From assembly GCA_025655595.1 (NCBI GenBank), contig JAHXIO010000006.1:590520-654519 (forward strand): a DNA stretch of 64,000 nt. Direction: 5' to 3'. Every line of letters begins with the position of its first letter. Within the stretch, counting starts at the first letter, position 1. The notes under the pieces were generated by a model that worked only from the letters and a program-made list of their open reading frames with translations, had not been told where the DNA came from and did no database searches. Of the stretch, positions 25,601 to 36,164 are shown in pieces. Source of the stretch: Candidatus Thiodiazotropha sp. (ex Monitilora ramsayi) (GTDB taxonomy: Bacteria; Pseudomonadota; Gammaproteobacteria; Chromatiales; Chromatiaceae). The position numbers were made by a program, and so were the translations under genes.

Positions 25601-25675
25601 TGGTACTCCCTAGGGGACTCGAACCCCTGTTACCGGCGTGAGAGGCCAGCGTCCTAACCACTAGACGAAGGGAGC
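25601..25675 (-). tRNA. tRNA-Glu (anticodon CUC)
   Basis: The minus strand from 25675 reads GCTCCCTTCGTCTAGTGG..., with anticodon stem CTGGC/GCCGG and loop CTCTCAC giving anticodon CUC (Glu, GAG codons). The T-arm is GGGGTTCGAGTCCCC, and acceptor AGGGAGT is followed by A and an encoded CCA. The first pair is G-U. This is a secondary Glu isoacceptor; most bacteria use only UUC. Confidence 0.93.
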
Positions 25676-25760
25676 AGTTTGGTCAGAAAGGCGGTATTAT
25701 ACTGACTTGTTTGCCAGGCTCAATCACCTGGTTCAATTTTAATCTCCAATGGTCTGAATC

Positions 25761-27146
25761 TTGAAACAAGCTACCAGGTGGCTGAAAAAGAAGTTTATCG
25801 GAATTGTCAGTGGCTCTAAAGCTGACCAAGCAACCGGAAGCTGTGCTATCCCAACCCCGATCAGCATCCCCAGAGACGAGCACAATATCTCCCGTGCCAA
25901 TATCAGCCGCAATGCGGTCAAAGTGCTCTATCGTCTGAACAGTGCGGGATATCAGGCCTACCTGGTTGGCGGGGGTGTGCGTGATCTACTGCTGGGGCGC
26001 GAGCCGAAGGATTTCGACGTGGCGACTGATGCCTCTCCGGAGCAGGTCAAGTCGGTCTTCAGCAATTGTCGCCTGATCGGTCGGCGTTTTCGTCTGGCCC
26101 ATGTCCATTTTGGACGTGAGATCATCGAAGTGGCCACATTCCGCAGCAACCAGGAGAGTGATCAGCGGGGTGATCGGCAGCTGGAGAATGGCAGGATCCT
26201 CCGTGACAATGTCTACGGTACTTTGGAAGAGGATGCCCAACGACGTGATTTCACCATCAATGCCCTCTACTATGGTGTTGAAGACTTTTCGGTGATTGAC
26301 TATGCGGGCGGCATTGACGATCTGAAAAACGGCGTAATTCGCCTGCTGGGGGACCCCGAAAGCCGCTATCGGGAAGATCCTGTCCGCCTGCTGCGTGCGG
26401 TGCGTTTCGCTGCCAAGCTCGGGTTTGTCATCGAGCCCGCAACTGAGTCGCCTATGCGCCAGTTGGCGGCCTTGTTGCAGGATGTGCCTGCAGCGCGTCT
26501 TTTCGAAGAGGTGTTGAAACTGTTTCTCGCCGGTGCAGCGCTGGAGACTTTTGAGAAACTGCGCCACTACGATCTTTTTGCCCAGCTTTTTCCCGCAACT
26601 GAAGAGGCGCTGACTCATGAAGATCATGAGTTTCCCATTACCTTCGTCAACCGGGGTCTGCGCAATACTGATCAGCGTATCCAGGATAACAAGCCGGTAA
26701 CCCCGGCCTTTCTGTTTGCGGTTTTGCTATGGGAGCCGGTAAGGCTGCGTTCGGACACACTGCAGGCATCGGGCACACATCCATACGAAGCGTTGCAGAT
26801 CGCTGCATCGGAAGTTCTCTCGGAACAGGCGGCTACTGTCTCCATCCCGAAACGCTTCAGCTATCCGATGCGGGATATCTGGCAACTGCAGTCCCGTTTC
26901 CGCCAGCATAATGGTAAACGTCCCCAGCGCCTGCAGGGGCATCCCCGCTTCAGGGCGGCCTACGACTTTCTCCTGTTAAGGGCTGAGTCGGGCGAGGTCG
27001 ATCAGGCTGAGGCCGATTGGTGGACCCGCTTTCTCGAAAGGCAGCCAAAGGGTGAGCAGCAACAGGAAGAGGGACAAGAGCGTCAGGGACGAAGAAGACG
27101 CCGCAGACGGCGAAAGCCCAAACAGCCTGCAGCCACCGATGAGTGA
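25761..27146 (+). CDS. pcnB: Poly(A) polymerase I PcnB
   Basis: This 461-residue polymerase adds 3' A-tails that mark RNA for decay. The start is TTG at 25761 after a basic head. The nucleotidyltransferase motif is YQAYLVGGGVRDLLLGREPKDFDVATDA (GG, DFD). RNA-binding motifs follow (DAQRRDFTINALYY, YREDPVRLLRAVRFAAKLGF), and the tail is Arg/Lys/Gln-rich. This distinguishes it from CCA-adding enzyme by neighbours (folK) and tail. It overlaps folK by eight bases. Confidence 0.95.
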   Translation: MKQATRWLKKKFIGIVSGSKADQATGSCAIPTPISIPRDEHNISRANISRNAVKVLYRLNSAGYQAYLVGGGVRDLLLGREPKDFDVATDASPEQVKSVFSNCRLIGRRFRLAHVHFGREIIEVATFRSNQESDQRGDRQLENGRILRDNVYGTLEEDAQRRDFTINALYYGVEDFSVIDYAGGIDDLKNGVIRLLGDPESRYREDPVRLLRAVRFAAKLGFVIEPATESPMRQLAALLQDVPAARLFEEVLKLFLAGAALETFEKLRHYDLFAQLFPATEEALTHEDHEFPITFVNRGLRNTDQRIQDNKPVTPAFLFAVLLWEPVRLRSDTLQASGTHPYEALQIAASEVLSEQAATVSIPKRFSYPMRDIWQLQSRFRQHNGKRPQRLQGHPRFRAAYDFLLLRAESGEVDQAEADWWTRFLERQPKGEQQQEEGQERQGRRRRRRRRKPKQPAATDE

Positions 27147-27639
27147 ATTCGAACGGGTGACTGCCTATGTGGGTTTGGGCAGCAATCTGGAGGAACCGCT
27201 GTCGCAGGTTAAAGAGGCCGAGACAGAGTTGGCTTATCTTCCCGATACCGACTTAACGGCGGTCTCTTCTCTCTACTGGACGCGGCCTGTGGGACCAGCG
27301 GATCAGCCTGACTTTATTAATGCTGTTGCAAAGATCTCCACACAATTGCCCGCCGAGAAACTGCTGGATGAGTTGCAGTTATTGGAACAGCGGCATGGCC
27401 GCATCAGAGAGGGTGTCCGCTGGGGACCCCGGACGCTGGATCTAGATCTGCTGCTCTATGGCGACATGACAATTGACAGTCCCCGATTGAAGGTACCCCA
27501 CCCATATTTGTCTGGGCGTGCTTTCGTGTTATATCCCCTTTCGGAGATCGCAGCGGACGATCTGATGATCCCGGGTGCCGGGATGCTGGGAGACCTGCTC
27601 AAAGAGGTATCGGATGATGGTATTGAGCGGATTGACTGA
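27139..27639 (+). CDS. folK: 2-amino-4-hydroxy-6-hydroxymethyldihydropteridine pyrophosphokinase FolK
   Basis: HPPK transfers pyrophosphate to the pterin precursor in folate synthesis. ATG 27139 gives 166 residues and overlaps the pcnB stop. Motifs are AYVGLGSNLEEP, RPVGPADQPDFINAV, and the catalytic block RWGPRTLDLDLLLYGD followed by VPHP. The end overlaps the next gene by 26 bases, implying translational coupling. Confidence 0.97.
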   Translation: MSEFERVTAYVGLGSNLEEPLSQVKEAETELAYLPDTDLTAVSSLYWTRPVGPADQPDFINAVAKISTQLPAEKLLDELQLLEQRHGRIREGVRWGPRTLDLDLLLYGDMTIDSPRLKVPHPYLSGRAFVLYPLSEIAADDLMIPGAGMLGDLLKEVSDDGIERID

Positions 27640-28288
27640 ACAACACAAATTACCCAGTTTCCTGGTGGTCGAGGGCCCGATAGGTGTCGGCAAGACCAGT
27701 CTTGTGAAACGCCTGGCGGACCACTTCAGAGGCGAGACCCTGTTGGAAGCTGCGGAAGAGAATCCCTTTCTGCAGCGTTTCTATGAGAACCCGCGGGAGT
27801 CGGCTTTTCCAGCCCAGCTCTTCTTTCTGTTTCAGCGCAGCCAGCAGATGAGTGACCTGAAACAGGGTGATATGTTTCGGCAGCGTCTCATTGCCGATTT
27901 CATGCTCGAGAAAGACCGGCTCTTTGCCCAGATCAATCTCGATCAGGAGGAGATGAAACTCTATGAACAGGTCTATGAACGCATGACGTTACAGGCGCCG
28001 GCACCGGACCTGGTGGTCTATCTACAGGCACCGGTGGACGTTTTGCTGGAGCGAATCAGGCAACGGGCCAGGCCGCAGGAGCGAACAATAGACAAGGCCT
28101 ATCTGCAGCGTTTATGCGATGCCTATACGGAGTTCTTTCATTTCTATGATCGCTCACCGCTGCTGATAATCAATGCCGCCACCATCAATCCGCTGGAGAA
28201 CGAGAATGATTTCAAGTTACTGGTGAACCACATTTGCACTGATGGACCGCAGCGCCGTTATCTCAACCCGATGCCCCTGTTGTTGTAA
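27614..28288 (+). CDS. Deoxynucleoside kinase (dAK/dGK family)
   Basis: This 224-residue P-loop kinase has VVEGPIGVGKTSLVKRLADHF (Walker A), then EENPFLQRFYENP, FLFQRSQQM, the LID-like 'RIRQRARPQERTID' arginines and 'YDRSPLLIINA'. These are features of the deoxyadenosine/deoxyguanosine kinase family, which salvages deoxynucleosides. Start ATG 27614 (or 27617) lies inside folK. A gene of this type between folK and panB is known in several gammaproteobacteria; nucleoside specificity is not readable. Confidence 0.9.
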   Translation: MMVLSGLTEQHKLPSFLVVEGPIGVGKTSLVKRLADHFRGETLLEAAEENPFLQRFYENPRESAFPAQLFFLFQRSQQMSDLKQGDMFRQRLIADFMLEKDRLFAQINLDQEEMKLYEQVYERMTLQAPAPDLVVYLQAPVDVLLERIRQRARPQERTIDKAYLQRLCDAYTEFFHFYDRSPLLIINAATINPLENENDFKLLVNHICTDGPQRRYLNPMPLLL

Positions 28289-28347
28289 GGCTAACTTCAA
28301 CAACGACATGCTAAAATTGCATTCCACATACATTGCTAGAAAAAAAG

Positions 28348-29148
28348 ATGAACGCAAAATCCGTGACTGTCAGGCACCTGCTGGAGATGAAAAAAGAGCA
28401 ACGGAAGATCTCTGTTCTGACCAGCTACGACGCCAGCCTGACCCGATTGATGGAGGAGGCTGGTGTCGATGTGCTACTGGTCGGGGATTCTCTCGGCATG
28501 GTCGTTCAGGGGCAGGAGAGTACGCTCCCTGTCACCCTGGATGAGATGATCTACCACACACGCAATGTGGCCAGGGCCAGACAGCGGACACTGTTAATTG
28601 CCGATATGCCCTTCATGAGCTATCGCTCACCCGATCTGGCATTGGAGTCGGCAGGCCGGTTAATGAAAGAGGGTGGGGCTCATATGGTCAAGCTGGAGGG
28701 CGGAGCCACACAGCTTGAGGTGATCCGCCAGATTACGGCTCAAGGGATTCCCGTTTGCGGTCATCTGGGTCTACTGCCGCAGTCCGTGCATAAACTGGGC
28801 GGCTACCGTGTGCAGGGTCGTGAAGCCGATCGGGCAGAGGCGATTCGGCAGGATGCTTTCGCGCTGCAGGAGGCCGGTATCGATATGCTGGTGCTGGAGT
28901 GTGTTCCTTCGGCGCTGGCGTCGGAGATCACGGCTTCTCTGACCATACCGGTGATTGGTATCGGCGCAGGCGTTGATTGTGACGGCCAGGTACTCGTGGT
29001 TTATGACATGCTGGGTATGAATCCGCACCCGCCGCGCTTCGTGAAAGACTTTCTCCAATCTGGAGGTTCGATCCTGCAGGCTCTGCAGGAGTATGTGGCG
29101 GCCGTGAGGGACGGTACCTTTCCCGCTGAAGAACATGGCTTCAAATGA
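28348..29148 (+). CDS. panB: 3-methyl-2-oxobutanoate hydroxymethyltransferase PanB
   Basis: PanB makes ketopantoate for pantothenate/CoA. ATG 28348 gives 266 residues; a TTG at 28333 is possible. Neither has a strong ribosome site. Motifs are SVLTSYDASLTRLMEEAGVDVLLVGDSLGM, MVKLEGG, 'GHLGLLPQSVHKLGGYRVQGR' and LECVPSALA. It overlaps panC by four bases. Confidence 0.97.
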   Translation: MNAKSVTVRHLLEMKKEQRKISVLTSYDASLTRLMEEAGVDVLLVGDSLGMVVQGQESTLPVTLDEMIYHTRNVARARQRTLLIADMPFMSYRSPDLALESAGRLMKEGGAHMVKLEGGATQLEVIRQITAQGIPVCGHLGLLPQSVHKLGGYRVQGREADRAEAIRQDAFALQEAGIDMLVLECVPSALASEITASLTIPVIGIGAGVDCDGQVLVVYDMLGMNPHPPRFVKDFLQSGGSILQALQEYVAAVRDGTFPAEEHGFK

Positions 29149-30002
29149 GCGTGACGATGCTGTTGGTGAATGAGGTGGAAGCCCTGAGGGGATATGTAAA
29201 GGGCTGGCGGCAGTCGGATGAAAAGGTGGCCTTTGTTCCGACCATGGGCAATCTGCATGCGGGACATCTCGATCTGGTCGAGGCGGCTCGTCAGCATGCG
29301 GATCGGACAGTGGTGAGTATCTTTGTCAATCCGATGCAGTTTGGCGAAGGCGAGGATTTCGACGCCTATCCGCGAACACTTGAAGAAGATAGGGCAAAGC
29401 TGCAGGAGGTTGGTGTCGACCTGCTTTTCGCACCGGCAGCCAAGACCATCTATCCGTCAGGTACTGGGCAGCAGACCAGGGTGGAAGTGCCCGATATCTC
29501 AGATATCCTCTGTGGCGCCACACGCCCCGGCCATTTTGTCGGTGTCGCCACAATTGTTTGCAAACTCTTCAATATGGTACAGCCTGATATTGCCGTCTTC
29601 GGAGAGAAGGACTACCAGCAGCTGATGGTGATTCGTCATATGGTGAATGACCTGGCGATACCCATTGAAATATTGGGGAAAGCGACCGTGCGGGAACCGG
29701 ATGGACTGGCCATGAGCTCTCGTAATGGCTATCTGGATGCCGGAGAACGGAAGCAGGCGCCCGCTCTCTACCGGTTATTGCGGGAGACCGCTGCTGCGAT
29801 AAACAGCGGTGCTAAGGACTATGCCGGGCTTGAGAGGCAGGCTTTAAAGGACCTTGAAGCAGCAGGTTTTCGTCCGGATTACTTTGTGATTCGGACAGCC
29901 GATAACCTCCAGGCACCCCGGGAAAAAGGTGAGACTTTGGTGATTTTGGCTGCCGCCTATCTGGGAACCACCCGTTTGATCGATAATCTAATTGCTGCAT
30001 AG
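29145..30002 (+). CDS. panC: Pantothenate synthetase PanC
   Basis: PanC condenses pantoate with beta-alanine using ATP. The 285-residue protein carries the HIGH-like motif VPTMGNLHAGHLDLVEAA, the pantoate pocket FVNPMQFG, GEKDYQQLMVIRHMV and the KMSKS-like MSSRNGYL. It starts in ATGA overlap with panB, so the two are coupled. Confidence 0.98.
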   Translation: MSVTMLLVNEVEALRGYVKGWRQSDEKVAFVPTMGNLHAGHLDLVEAARQHADRTVVSIFVNPMQFGEGEDFDAYPRTLEEDRAKLQEVGVDLLFAPAAKTIYPSGTGQQTRVEVPDISDILCGATRPGHFVGVATIVCKLFNMVQPDIAVFGEKDYQQLMVIRHMVNDLAIPIEILGKATVREPDGLAMSSRNGYLDAGERKQAPALYRLLRETAAAINSGAKDYAGLERQALKDLEAAGFRPDYFVIRTADNLQAPREKGETLVILAAAYLGTTRLIDNLIAA

Positions 30003-30078
30003 CAGCATTTTTTTGTTGATAGCCGATCCAAGATCGCAGATAATTACCCGTTCATCCATCCACAAGGGCACGTAATCC

Positions 30079-30459
30079 ATGCAGTTGACTGTACTCAAGT
30101 GCAAACTACACCGAGCATGTGTCACCCACTCCGAATTGGATTATGAGGGTTCATGCGCCATTGACATCGATCTGATGAAGCTCGCGGGTATCCACGAATA
30201 CGAGCAGATACAGATTTACAATGTCACCAATGGCGAGCGTTTTACGACCTACGCTATTCAGGCAGAGGCGGGATCCCGTGTCATTTCGGTAAACGGTGCA
30301 GCGGCTCACAAGGCCGCACCAGGCGACCGGGTAATCATCTGTGCCTATGCCGGGATTGATAGCGAGGAGATGAGCCGGTTCAAGCCGTCATTGGTCTATC
30401 TGGATGAAGGGAATCATGTGACCCATACAGGTGATACCATTCCTACGCAAGCGGCCTGA
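30079..30459 (+). CDS. panD: Aspartate 1-decarboxylase PanD
   Basis: PanD makes beta-alanine for PanC. The 126-residue proenzyme has the self-cleavage site Gly24-Ser25 in [12 protein letters not shown], which creates the pyruvoyl cofactor, plus K9, Y58-like and R54-like active-site surroundings ([11 protein letters not shown]). It lies 76 bases after panC, completing panBCD. It converges on glgA; an imperfect hairpin CCCTTCAGC/GCTGAGGGG between them may end both. Confidence 0.98.
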   Translation: MQLTVLKCKLHRACVTHSELDYEGSCAIDIDLMKLAGIHEYEQIQIYNVTNGERFTTYAIQAEAGSRVISVNGAAAHKAAPGDRVIICAYAGIDSEEMSRFKPSLVYLDEGNHVTHTGDTIPTQAA

Positions 30460-30505
30460 TTGAGTCCGTGCAGGACCCTTCAGCAGGGCTGAGGGGTGAG
30501 CGTTA

Positions 30506-31966
30506 TCAGATACCGGGGTCGTCCAGGGCCAGCTGGTAGAGCTCTACGTAGTGCTGGGCGCTGGCCTCCCAACTGAGATCCTGTTCCATGCCGGTTCTCG
30601 CCAGTATCTCCCAATCCGTTCCAGATCGGCGATAGAACTGGATGGCGTGTTCCAGTGCCTGCCATAGGCTGCTGGCGTCTGCTTCATCAAAGACAAACCC
30701 TGTGGCGGTGCCTTGGGCCATGGTGGTTGGGTTGACATCAATAACGGTATCGGCGAGCCCGCCCGTACGCCGCACGACCGGTACGGTACCGTATCGCAGG
30801 CTGTACATCTGGTTCAGACCACAGGGTTCGAAACGGGACGGCATCAGAAAGCAGTCGCAGCCGGCCTCGATACGATGGGATAATCCCTCGTCGTAGCCGA
30901 TTTTCACACCGACCCGGCTATGGTATTTCATATTGATCTTTTCCAGTGCATGTTCCAGCTCCCGATTGCCTGAACCGAGCATGACGACCTGAACGCCTGC
31001 ATCCATGAGGCCGGGTAGTACCTGGAGGATGAGATCGACACCTTTCTGATCGACCAGCCGTCCGATGTAGCCGAAGAGCTGGATATGCTCGTCTTCCGGC
31101 AGACCGAACTCCTTTTGCAGTGCGAGCTTGTTCAGCCGTTTTCCCGCCATATCATCGGCAGAGAAGGACGCTGGGATATTGGGATCATTCATGGGATCCC
31201 AAACATGGTAATCGATACCGTTGAGGATTCCGCTGAAGTGGCTGCCTCGATGTTGCAGCAGACCTTCCAGACCGTAACCGAATTCGGCGGTCTTTATCTC
31301 CTCGGCATAGGTGGGACTAACGGTGTTGACCCTGTCGGACAGAGCAATACCACCCTTGATGTATGAGAGTTGATGATGAAACTCCAGCGCTTCGTATGAC
31401 CAAAGATGGGAAGGTAAATTGAGCCTTACAAAGGTGTCATGGTCAAACAGACCCTGGTAAGCCAGATTGTGAATGGTGAACAGAGTGGCCGGACGCTTCT
31501 TTGCCGCCTGAAGCAGAGGGGCAACAAGGCCGGTCTGCCAATCGTTGGTATGGACAATATCAGGTTGCCAATCCAGTTTTGCCTGGTTGAGGGCGATTGC
31601 CGCAATGGCGCGGCAGAAACAGGCGAAACGTTCCGCATTATCTACCCAATCGTCTCCATCAGGTGAGAGATAGGGATTTCCGGGTCTGTCGAACCAATAT
31701 GGTGCGTCTACAACATAGAGGGGGACATCGTGGGGTTCGCAAAACCCTTCTAGGATCTTTATCGGTTTCTGTTCGCTGGGTTGTTTTAGCTCTGCTACCT
31801 GACTGAGTCCCTTGGCTTTGTGCATGACGTCGGGATAGCCTGGAAGTACCAGCCGGCAATCGTGACCGATATGGCGCATGGCGACGGGCAGGCTTCCTGC
31901 CACATCGGCAAGCCCGCCGGTCTTGATCAATGGAGCGGCTTCGCTGCTGGCGAAGAGAATCTTCAT
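30506..31966 (-). CDS. glgA: Glycogen synthase GlgA
   Basis: This 486-residue GT5 glycosyltransferase transfers glucose from ADP-glucose to glycogen. It has the N-terminal KTGGLADV loop (residues 15-22) for ADP-glucose, HTNDWQTGLVAPL, and the C-terminal GYIGRLVDQKGVDL and E-x7-E motif RFEPCGLNQMYSL. It is divergent from pgi; two inverted repeats lie in its leader region. Confidence 0.98.
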   Translation of the reverse strand: MKILFASSEAAPLIKTGGLADVAGSLPVAMRHIGHDCRLVLPGYPDVMHKAKGLSQVAELKQPSEQKPIKILEGFCEPHDVPLYVVDAPYWFDRPGNPYLSPDGDDWVDNAERFACFCRAIAAIALNQAKLDWQPDIVHTNDWQTGLVAPLLQAAKKRPATLFTIHNLAYQGLFDHDTFVRLNLPSHLWSYEALEFHHQLSYIKGGIALSDRVNTVSPTYAEEIKTAEFGYGLEGLLQHRGSHFSGILNGIDYHVWDPMNDPNIPASFSADDMAGKRLNKLALQKEFGLPEDEHIQLFGYIGRLVDQKGVDLILQVLPGLMDAGVQVVMLGSGNRELEHALEKINMKYHSRVGVKIGYDEGLSHRIEAGCDCFLMPSRFEPCGLNQMYSLRYGTVPVVRRTGGLADTVIDVNPTTMAQGTATGFVFDEADASSLWQALEHAIQFYRRSGTDWEILARTGMEQDLSWEASAQHYVELYQLALDDPGI

Positions 31967-32002
31967 TTTTCTCGTTATCCCGTCTCAGATACTGCATCTA
32001 TA

Positions 32003-32027
32003 CCCCTTCAGGACCATCTTGAAGGGG
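32003..32027. promoter_or_regulatory. Perfect inverted repeat CCCCTTCA-N9-TGAAGGGG in the glgA-pgi divergent region
   Basis: These are 8-base perfect arms with a 9-base spacer, 37 bases upstream of the glgA start. A second inverted pair, CGGTTTT/AAAACCG, lies at 32045-32064. Either may be an operator or a leader hairpin. No known regulator motif matches by eye. Confidence 0.45.
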
Positions 32028-32227
32028 TGCCCGACTATTCTAAACGGTTTTTGGTAGAAAACCGCTACCATCGATCAAATTAGTGTTAACAGACCCAGCT
32101 GTGGTGTAACGTATAATTGGCTATGGTATAGATGTCCGGATATGGGCGCAGTCATGGAGCACATCTTCATACCGGCAACCGTAAAAAAACAATTAGTTTC
32201 AATGTCAATTTCAAGTATTCAACGAAC

Positions 32228-33874
32228 ATGACAGAGATCAATCAGACAACTGAATGGGCGGCATTACAGTCACACTGGACGGAGATGGAGCCGCTTCAGA
32301 TGCGGGATCTGTTCACGGAGAACCCTGAGCGATCAGAACAGATGTCTATCCGTCAGTGCGGGATTCTTCTCGACTACTCCAAGAACCGGGTAACGCAAAA
32401 GACCCTGAATCTGCTGCTTGGGCTGGCCAACGCGGCGGATGTGGATGGCTGGCGCAGGCGCATGTTTTCGGGGGAGCGTCTCAACAACACGGAGAACAGA
32501 GCGGTACTTCATGTGGCCTTGCGCAATCGCAGCAACCGTCCTATCTGGTTCGATGGCGAGGATATCATGCCGGGGGTCAATGCGGTCCTTGAAAAGATGG
32601 CCTCTTTTTCTGACAGTGTACGGTTGGGTGAGTGGCAGGGGCATACCGGAAAACGGATCACAGATGTGGTGAATATCGGTATCGGTGGCTCCAATCTGGG
32701 ACCATTGATGGCCTGTGAGGCATTGAAGCACTATCAGGATCCGGCATTGCGTCTCCATTTTGTCTCCAATGTGGACGCCTCCCATCTGGTGGAGACCGTC
32801 AAGCCGCTCAATCCAGAGACAACGCTCTTTATCGTGGCCTCAAAGACATTCACCACGCAGGAGACACTGACCAACGCCATCACCGCCAGGAACTGGTTGC
32901 TCGAGACCCTGAGCGATGAAGCGGCAGTCGCCAAACACTTCGTGGCGGTCTCGACCAACAGTGAAAAGGTGGCTGAATTCGGTATCGATACGGACAACAT
33001 GTTCGAATTCTGGGACTGGGTCGGTGGTCGTTACTCACTCTGGTCGGCAATTGGGCTTCCCATCACCATCGCTATCGGTATGCCTGCTTTTTACGAGATG
33101 TTGCAGGGCGCTCATGAGATGGATGAGCATTTTCTGCACGCCGATTTATCGGAAAATATGCCGGTAATCATGGCATTGCTCGGTATCTGGTACGTGGATT
33201 TCGCCCAGGCTAAAACCCATGCGGTATTGCCCTATGATCAGTACCTGCGATTTCTGCCCGACTACCTTCAGCAGGCCGATATGGAGAGCAACGGTAAGCG
33301 TGTAACCCGTTTCGGTCGTCCCGTGGAGTATGCAACCGGTCCTGTGGTTTGGGGTACCGCCGGTACGGATGGTCAGCACGCCTACTACCAGCTGATACAT
33401 CAGGGGACCCAGATGATTCCCTGCGATTTTCTGATCCCTGTGAACAGTCATAACGAGACTGACGATCACCACAAAAAACTGTTTGCCAACTGTCTGGCGC
33501 AGACCGAGGCGCTGATGAAGGGTAAGACACGCAAGGAGGCGAGACAGGAGATGGAGGCGGCGGGTCTCGAGGCAGACAAGATCGTCGACCTGCTGCCGCA
33601 CAAGATCTTTCCGGGTAACAGACCGTCCAACACCTTGCTTATCGATCAGATCACGCCGAGCCGGTTAGGATCATTGATTGCGCTCTATGAACACAAAATC
33701 TTTGTGCAGGGTGTGATCTGGCGGGTCAACTCATTCGACCAGTGGGGGGTTGAGCTGGGTAAACAGTTGGCCGGCGTCATCCTTGAGGAGTTAATGGATA
33801 AGGGAAAATCCAATCCCCACGATGCGTCTACCAAGGGCTTGATCAACTATTTTCATCGCCATCGGAAGCGCTGA
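32228..33874 (+). CDS. pgi: Glucose-6-phosphate isomerase
   Basis: Pgi interconverts glucose-6-P and fructose-6-P. ATG 32228 gives 548 residues, one less than E. coli Pgi. Motifs are [32 protein letters not shown], '[19 protein letters not shown]' and '[16 protein letters not shown]', holding the catalytic His. An earlier start at 32132 adds residues unlike the family. It sits among glycogen genes and feeds hexose phosphate to ADP-glucose synthesis. Confidence 0.98.
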   Translation: MTEINQTTEWAALQSHWTEMEPLQMRDLFTENPERSEQMSIRQCGILLDYSKNRVTQKTLNLLLGLANAADVDGWRRRMFSGERLNNTENRAVLHVALRNRSNRPIWFDGEDIMPGVNAVLEKMASFSDSVRLGEWQGHTGKRITDVVNIGIGGSNLGPLMACEALKHYQDPALRLHFVSNVDASHLVETVKPLNPETTLFIVASKTFTTQETLTNAITARNWLLETLSDEAAVAKHFVAVSTNSEKVAEFGIDTDNMFEFWDWVGGRYSLWSAIGLPITIAIGMPAFYEMLQGAHEMDEHFLHADLSENMPVIMALLGIWYVDFAQAKTHAVLPYDQYLRFLPDYLQQADMESNGKRVTRFGRPVEYATGPVVWGTAGTDGQHAYYQLIHQGTQMIPCDFLIPVNSHNETDDHHKKLFANCLAQTEALMKGKTRKEARQEMEAAGLEADKIVDLLPHKIFPGNRPSNTLLIDQITPSRLGSLIALYEHKIFVQGVIWRVNSFDQWGVELGKQLAGVILEELMDKGKSNPHDASTKGLINYFHRHRKR

Positions 33875-33875
33875 C

Positions 33876-36056
33876 TCACTCTCTCTCCAGCAGTATGGCA
33901 CCAAGCGGTGGGAGTGTGAGACTGACCGATTGATTTCGTCCCATCCATGAGATCTCTTCAGAGGGAATGACAGTGCCGTTACCCATGTTGCTGCCGCCGT
34001 AGTATTCGGAGTCTGAATTGAATATCTCCCGATAGTTACCGGGATGGTTAACGCCGATACGGTAGTTTTCTCTCGGCACCGGTGTGAAATTGAGTATGAC
34101 CAGAATCTCACGGCCCTCACGATCCTTACGCAGATAACTGAGGATTGACTGAGAACTGTCATGGCAGTCGATCCATTCAAAACCGTTGAATTCGAAATCG
34201 ACTTGATGCAGAGGCTTTAGTTGTTTGTAGAGTTTGTTCAGATCGGATAGCAGTGTGACGATGCCGCTGTGGTAGGGCTGATCTTTCAGATACCAGTCGA
34301 GAGCTTCTCCGTCGTTCCACTCTCTGCCCTGGGCAAATTCATTCCCCATAAACAGCAGCTTCTTGCCCGGATAGCTGAACATGTAGGTGTAGAGCAGCCT
34401 CAGATTGGCGAACTTCTGCCAGCCGTCCCCCGGCATCTTATCTATCATCGAACCCTTGCCGTGCACCACTTCATCGTGTGAAAAGGGCAGGACGAAGTTT
34501 TCGGTGAAGGCGTAGAGCAGACCGAATGTGAGCAGGTCGTGGTGGTAGTGACGGTAGACTGGATCCTGGGACATGTAGGACAGGGTGTCGTGCATCCAGC
34601 CCATGTTCCATTTCATACTGAAACCGAGACCGCCGAGCCAGGTTGGACGGGAGACCTGTGGCCAAGCCGTGGACTCCTCGGCAATCATCATGGTGCCTGG
34701 GTGCAGGTCATGGGTGACGCTATTGAGTTCCCGCAGAAAGTCGACCGCTTCCAGGTTTTCACGACCGCCATACTGGTTGGGCAGCCAATCGCCGGGTTCG
34801 CGGGAGTAGTCCAGATAGAGCATAGAGGCCACAGCGTCTACACGCAGACCGTCGAGATGAAACTCCTCCAACCAATAGATGGCGCTGGAGATGAGAAAGT
34901 TGCGTACCTCATTGCGGCCAAAATTGAAGATCAGCGTACCCCAATCCCGGTGTTCCCCCCGGCGGGGATCGTCGTGCTCATAGAGGGCGGTACCGTCGAA
35001 TCTCGCCAGCGCATGTCTGTCTCGAGGGAAATGGGCGGGCACCCAATCGAGCAGAATGCCGATATCGTTCTGATGCAGATGATCCACGAAATAGCGGAAA
35101 TCGTCCGGCGTACCGAAGCGGCTGGTGGGAGCGAAATACCCCGTGGTCTGATATCCCCAGGAACCGTCCAGTGGATGTTCAGTTACCGGCAGCAGCTCGA
35201 TATGGGTAAAGCCGGTGTTTTTCATATGGTCGCACAGCTGGTGGGCAAGTTCCCGGTAGTTAAGAAAATTACCTGCTTCATCCCGTTGCCATGAGCCGAG
35301 ATGGACCTCGTAGACCGACATGGGTTCCTGTTGCCAGTCGGTCTCTTTGCGACGGGACATCCAGTCGTGGTCGTCCCACTCGAATTCGCTGTCCTGTACC
35401 ACGATACTGGCGTTTTCCGGACGTAACTGGAAAAAATTTCCGTATGGGTCCGAACGCAGGGAGATGTCACCGTTATTGGATCGGATCTCGAATTTATAGC
35501 AACTGCCGATGCCGATATCCGGGATAAAAAGCTCCCATACACCGGAGCCACCCCGGGAGCGCATGGGATGTATTCTGCCGTCCCATTGGTTGAAATCTCC
35601 CACAACGGAGATCCTCTCGGCATTGGGTGCCCATAACGCAAATAAAATACCTTCCACCTCGTCGACCCGATGGAGGTGTGCGCCGAAAAAACGATAGGCG
35701 TGACGGTGCTTGCCCTCACTGAACAGATGGATATCGAATTCGGGCAGTTGCGTACCGAAGCTATAGGCATCGTGGGTTTGATGGCTGTTGCCCAGCTTGT
35801 CCTGCCACTCGAGGGAGTAGGGAAGGGTGAGTTCGCTTTCGGGTAACTCGATTTCAAAAAAGTCAGAGCCCTCGACACGCGGTATCTGTTTTCGATTTGC
35901 CGACAATGTCACCCGTTCGGCATGGGGCATGAAGAGTCGGATCAGACACTTTCCCCGACCGGCATGGCAGCCGAGCACCTCGAACGGGTCATGGTGTCTC
36001 GCCTCAGCAATACGTTGCAGCGGCTCTGGCAGAAAGGGGTGTGATGACTGTTTCAT
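33876..36056 (-). CDS. glgB: 1,4-alpha-glucan branching enzyme GlgB
   Basis: This 726-residue GH13 enzyme has an N-terminal CBM48 pair, then the barrel with DWVPAHFP (region I), [12 protein letters not shown] (II, nucleophile Asp), MIAEEST (III, acid/base Glu) and [16 protein letters not shown] (IV). It introduces alpha-1,6 branches into glycogen. It converges on pgi with one base between stops and diverges from glgC. Confidence 0.98.
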   Translation of the reverse strand: MKQSSHPFLPEPLQRIAEARHHDPFEVLGCHAGRGKCLIRLFMPHAERVTLSANRKQIPRVEGSDFFEIELPESELTLPYSLEWQDKLGNSHQTHDAYSFGTQLPEFDIHLFSEGKHRHAYRFFGAHLHRVDEVEGILFALWAPNAERISVVGDFNQWDGRIHPMRSRGGSGVWELFIPDIGIGSCYKFEIRSNNGDISLRSDPYGNFFQLRPENASIVVQDSEFEWDDHDWMSRRKETDWQQEPMSVYEVHLGSWQRDEAGNFLNYRELAHQLCDHMKNTGFTHIELLPVTEHPLDGSWGYQTTGYFAPTSRFGTPDDFRYFVDHLHQNDIGILLDWVPAHFPRDRHALARFDGTALYEHDDPRRGEHRDWGTLIFNFGRNEVRNFLISSAIYWLEEFHLDGLRVDAVASMLYLDYSREPGDWLPNQYGGRENLEAVDFLRELNSVTHDLHPGTMMIAEESTAWPQVSRPTWLGGLGFSMKWNMGWMHDTLSYMSQDPVYRHYHHDLLTFGLLYAFTENFVLPFSHDEVVHGKGSMIDKMPGDGWQKFANLRLLYTYMFSYPGKKLLFMGNEFAQGREWNDGEALDWYLKDQPYHSGIVTLLSDLNKLYKQLKPLHQVDFEFNGFEWIDCHDSSQSILSYLRKDREGREILVILNFTPVPRENYRIGVNHPGNYREIFNSDSEYYGGSNMGNGTVIPSEEISWMGRNQSVSLTLPPLGAILLERE

Positions 36057-36164
36057 TTTAATGTCACTCGTCTTCTTCGGCTACGACTCGAAGGGGACAT
36101 GATGTTAACATAGCTGGAAAATAATCTACGGCAATTTGTGCCTTGCCCGATCATGGGGGTAGTG

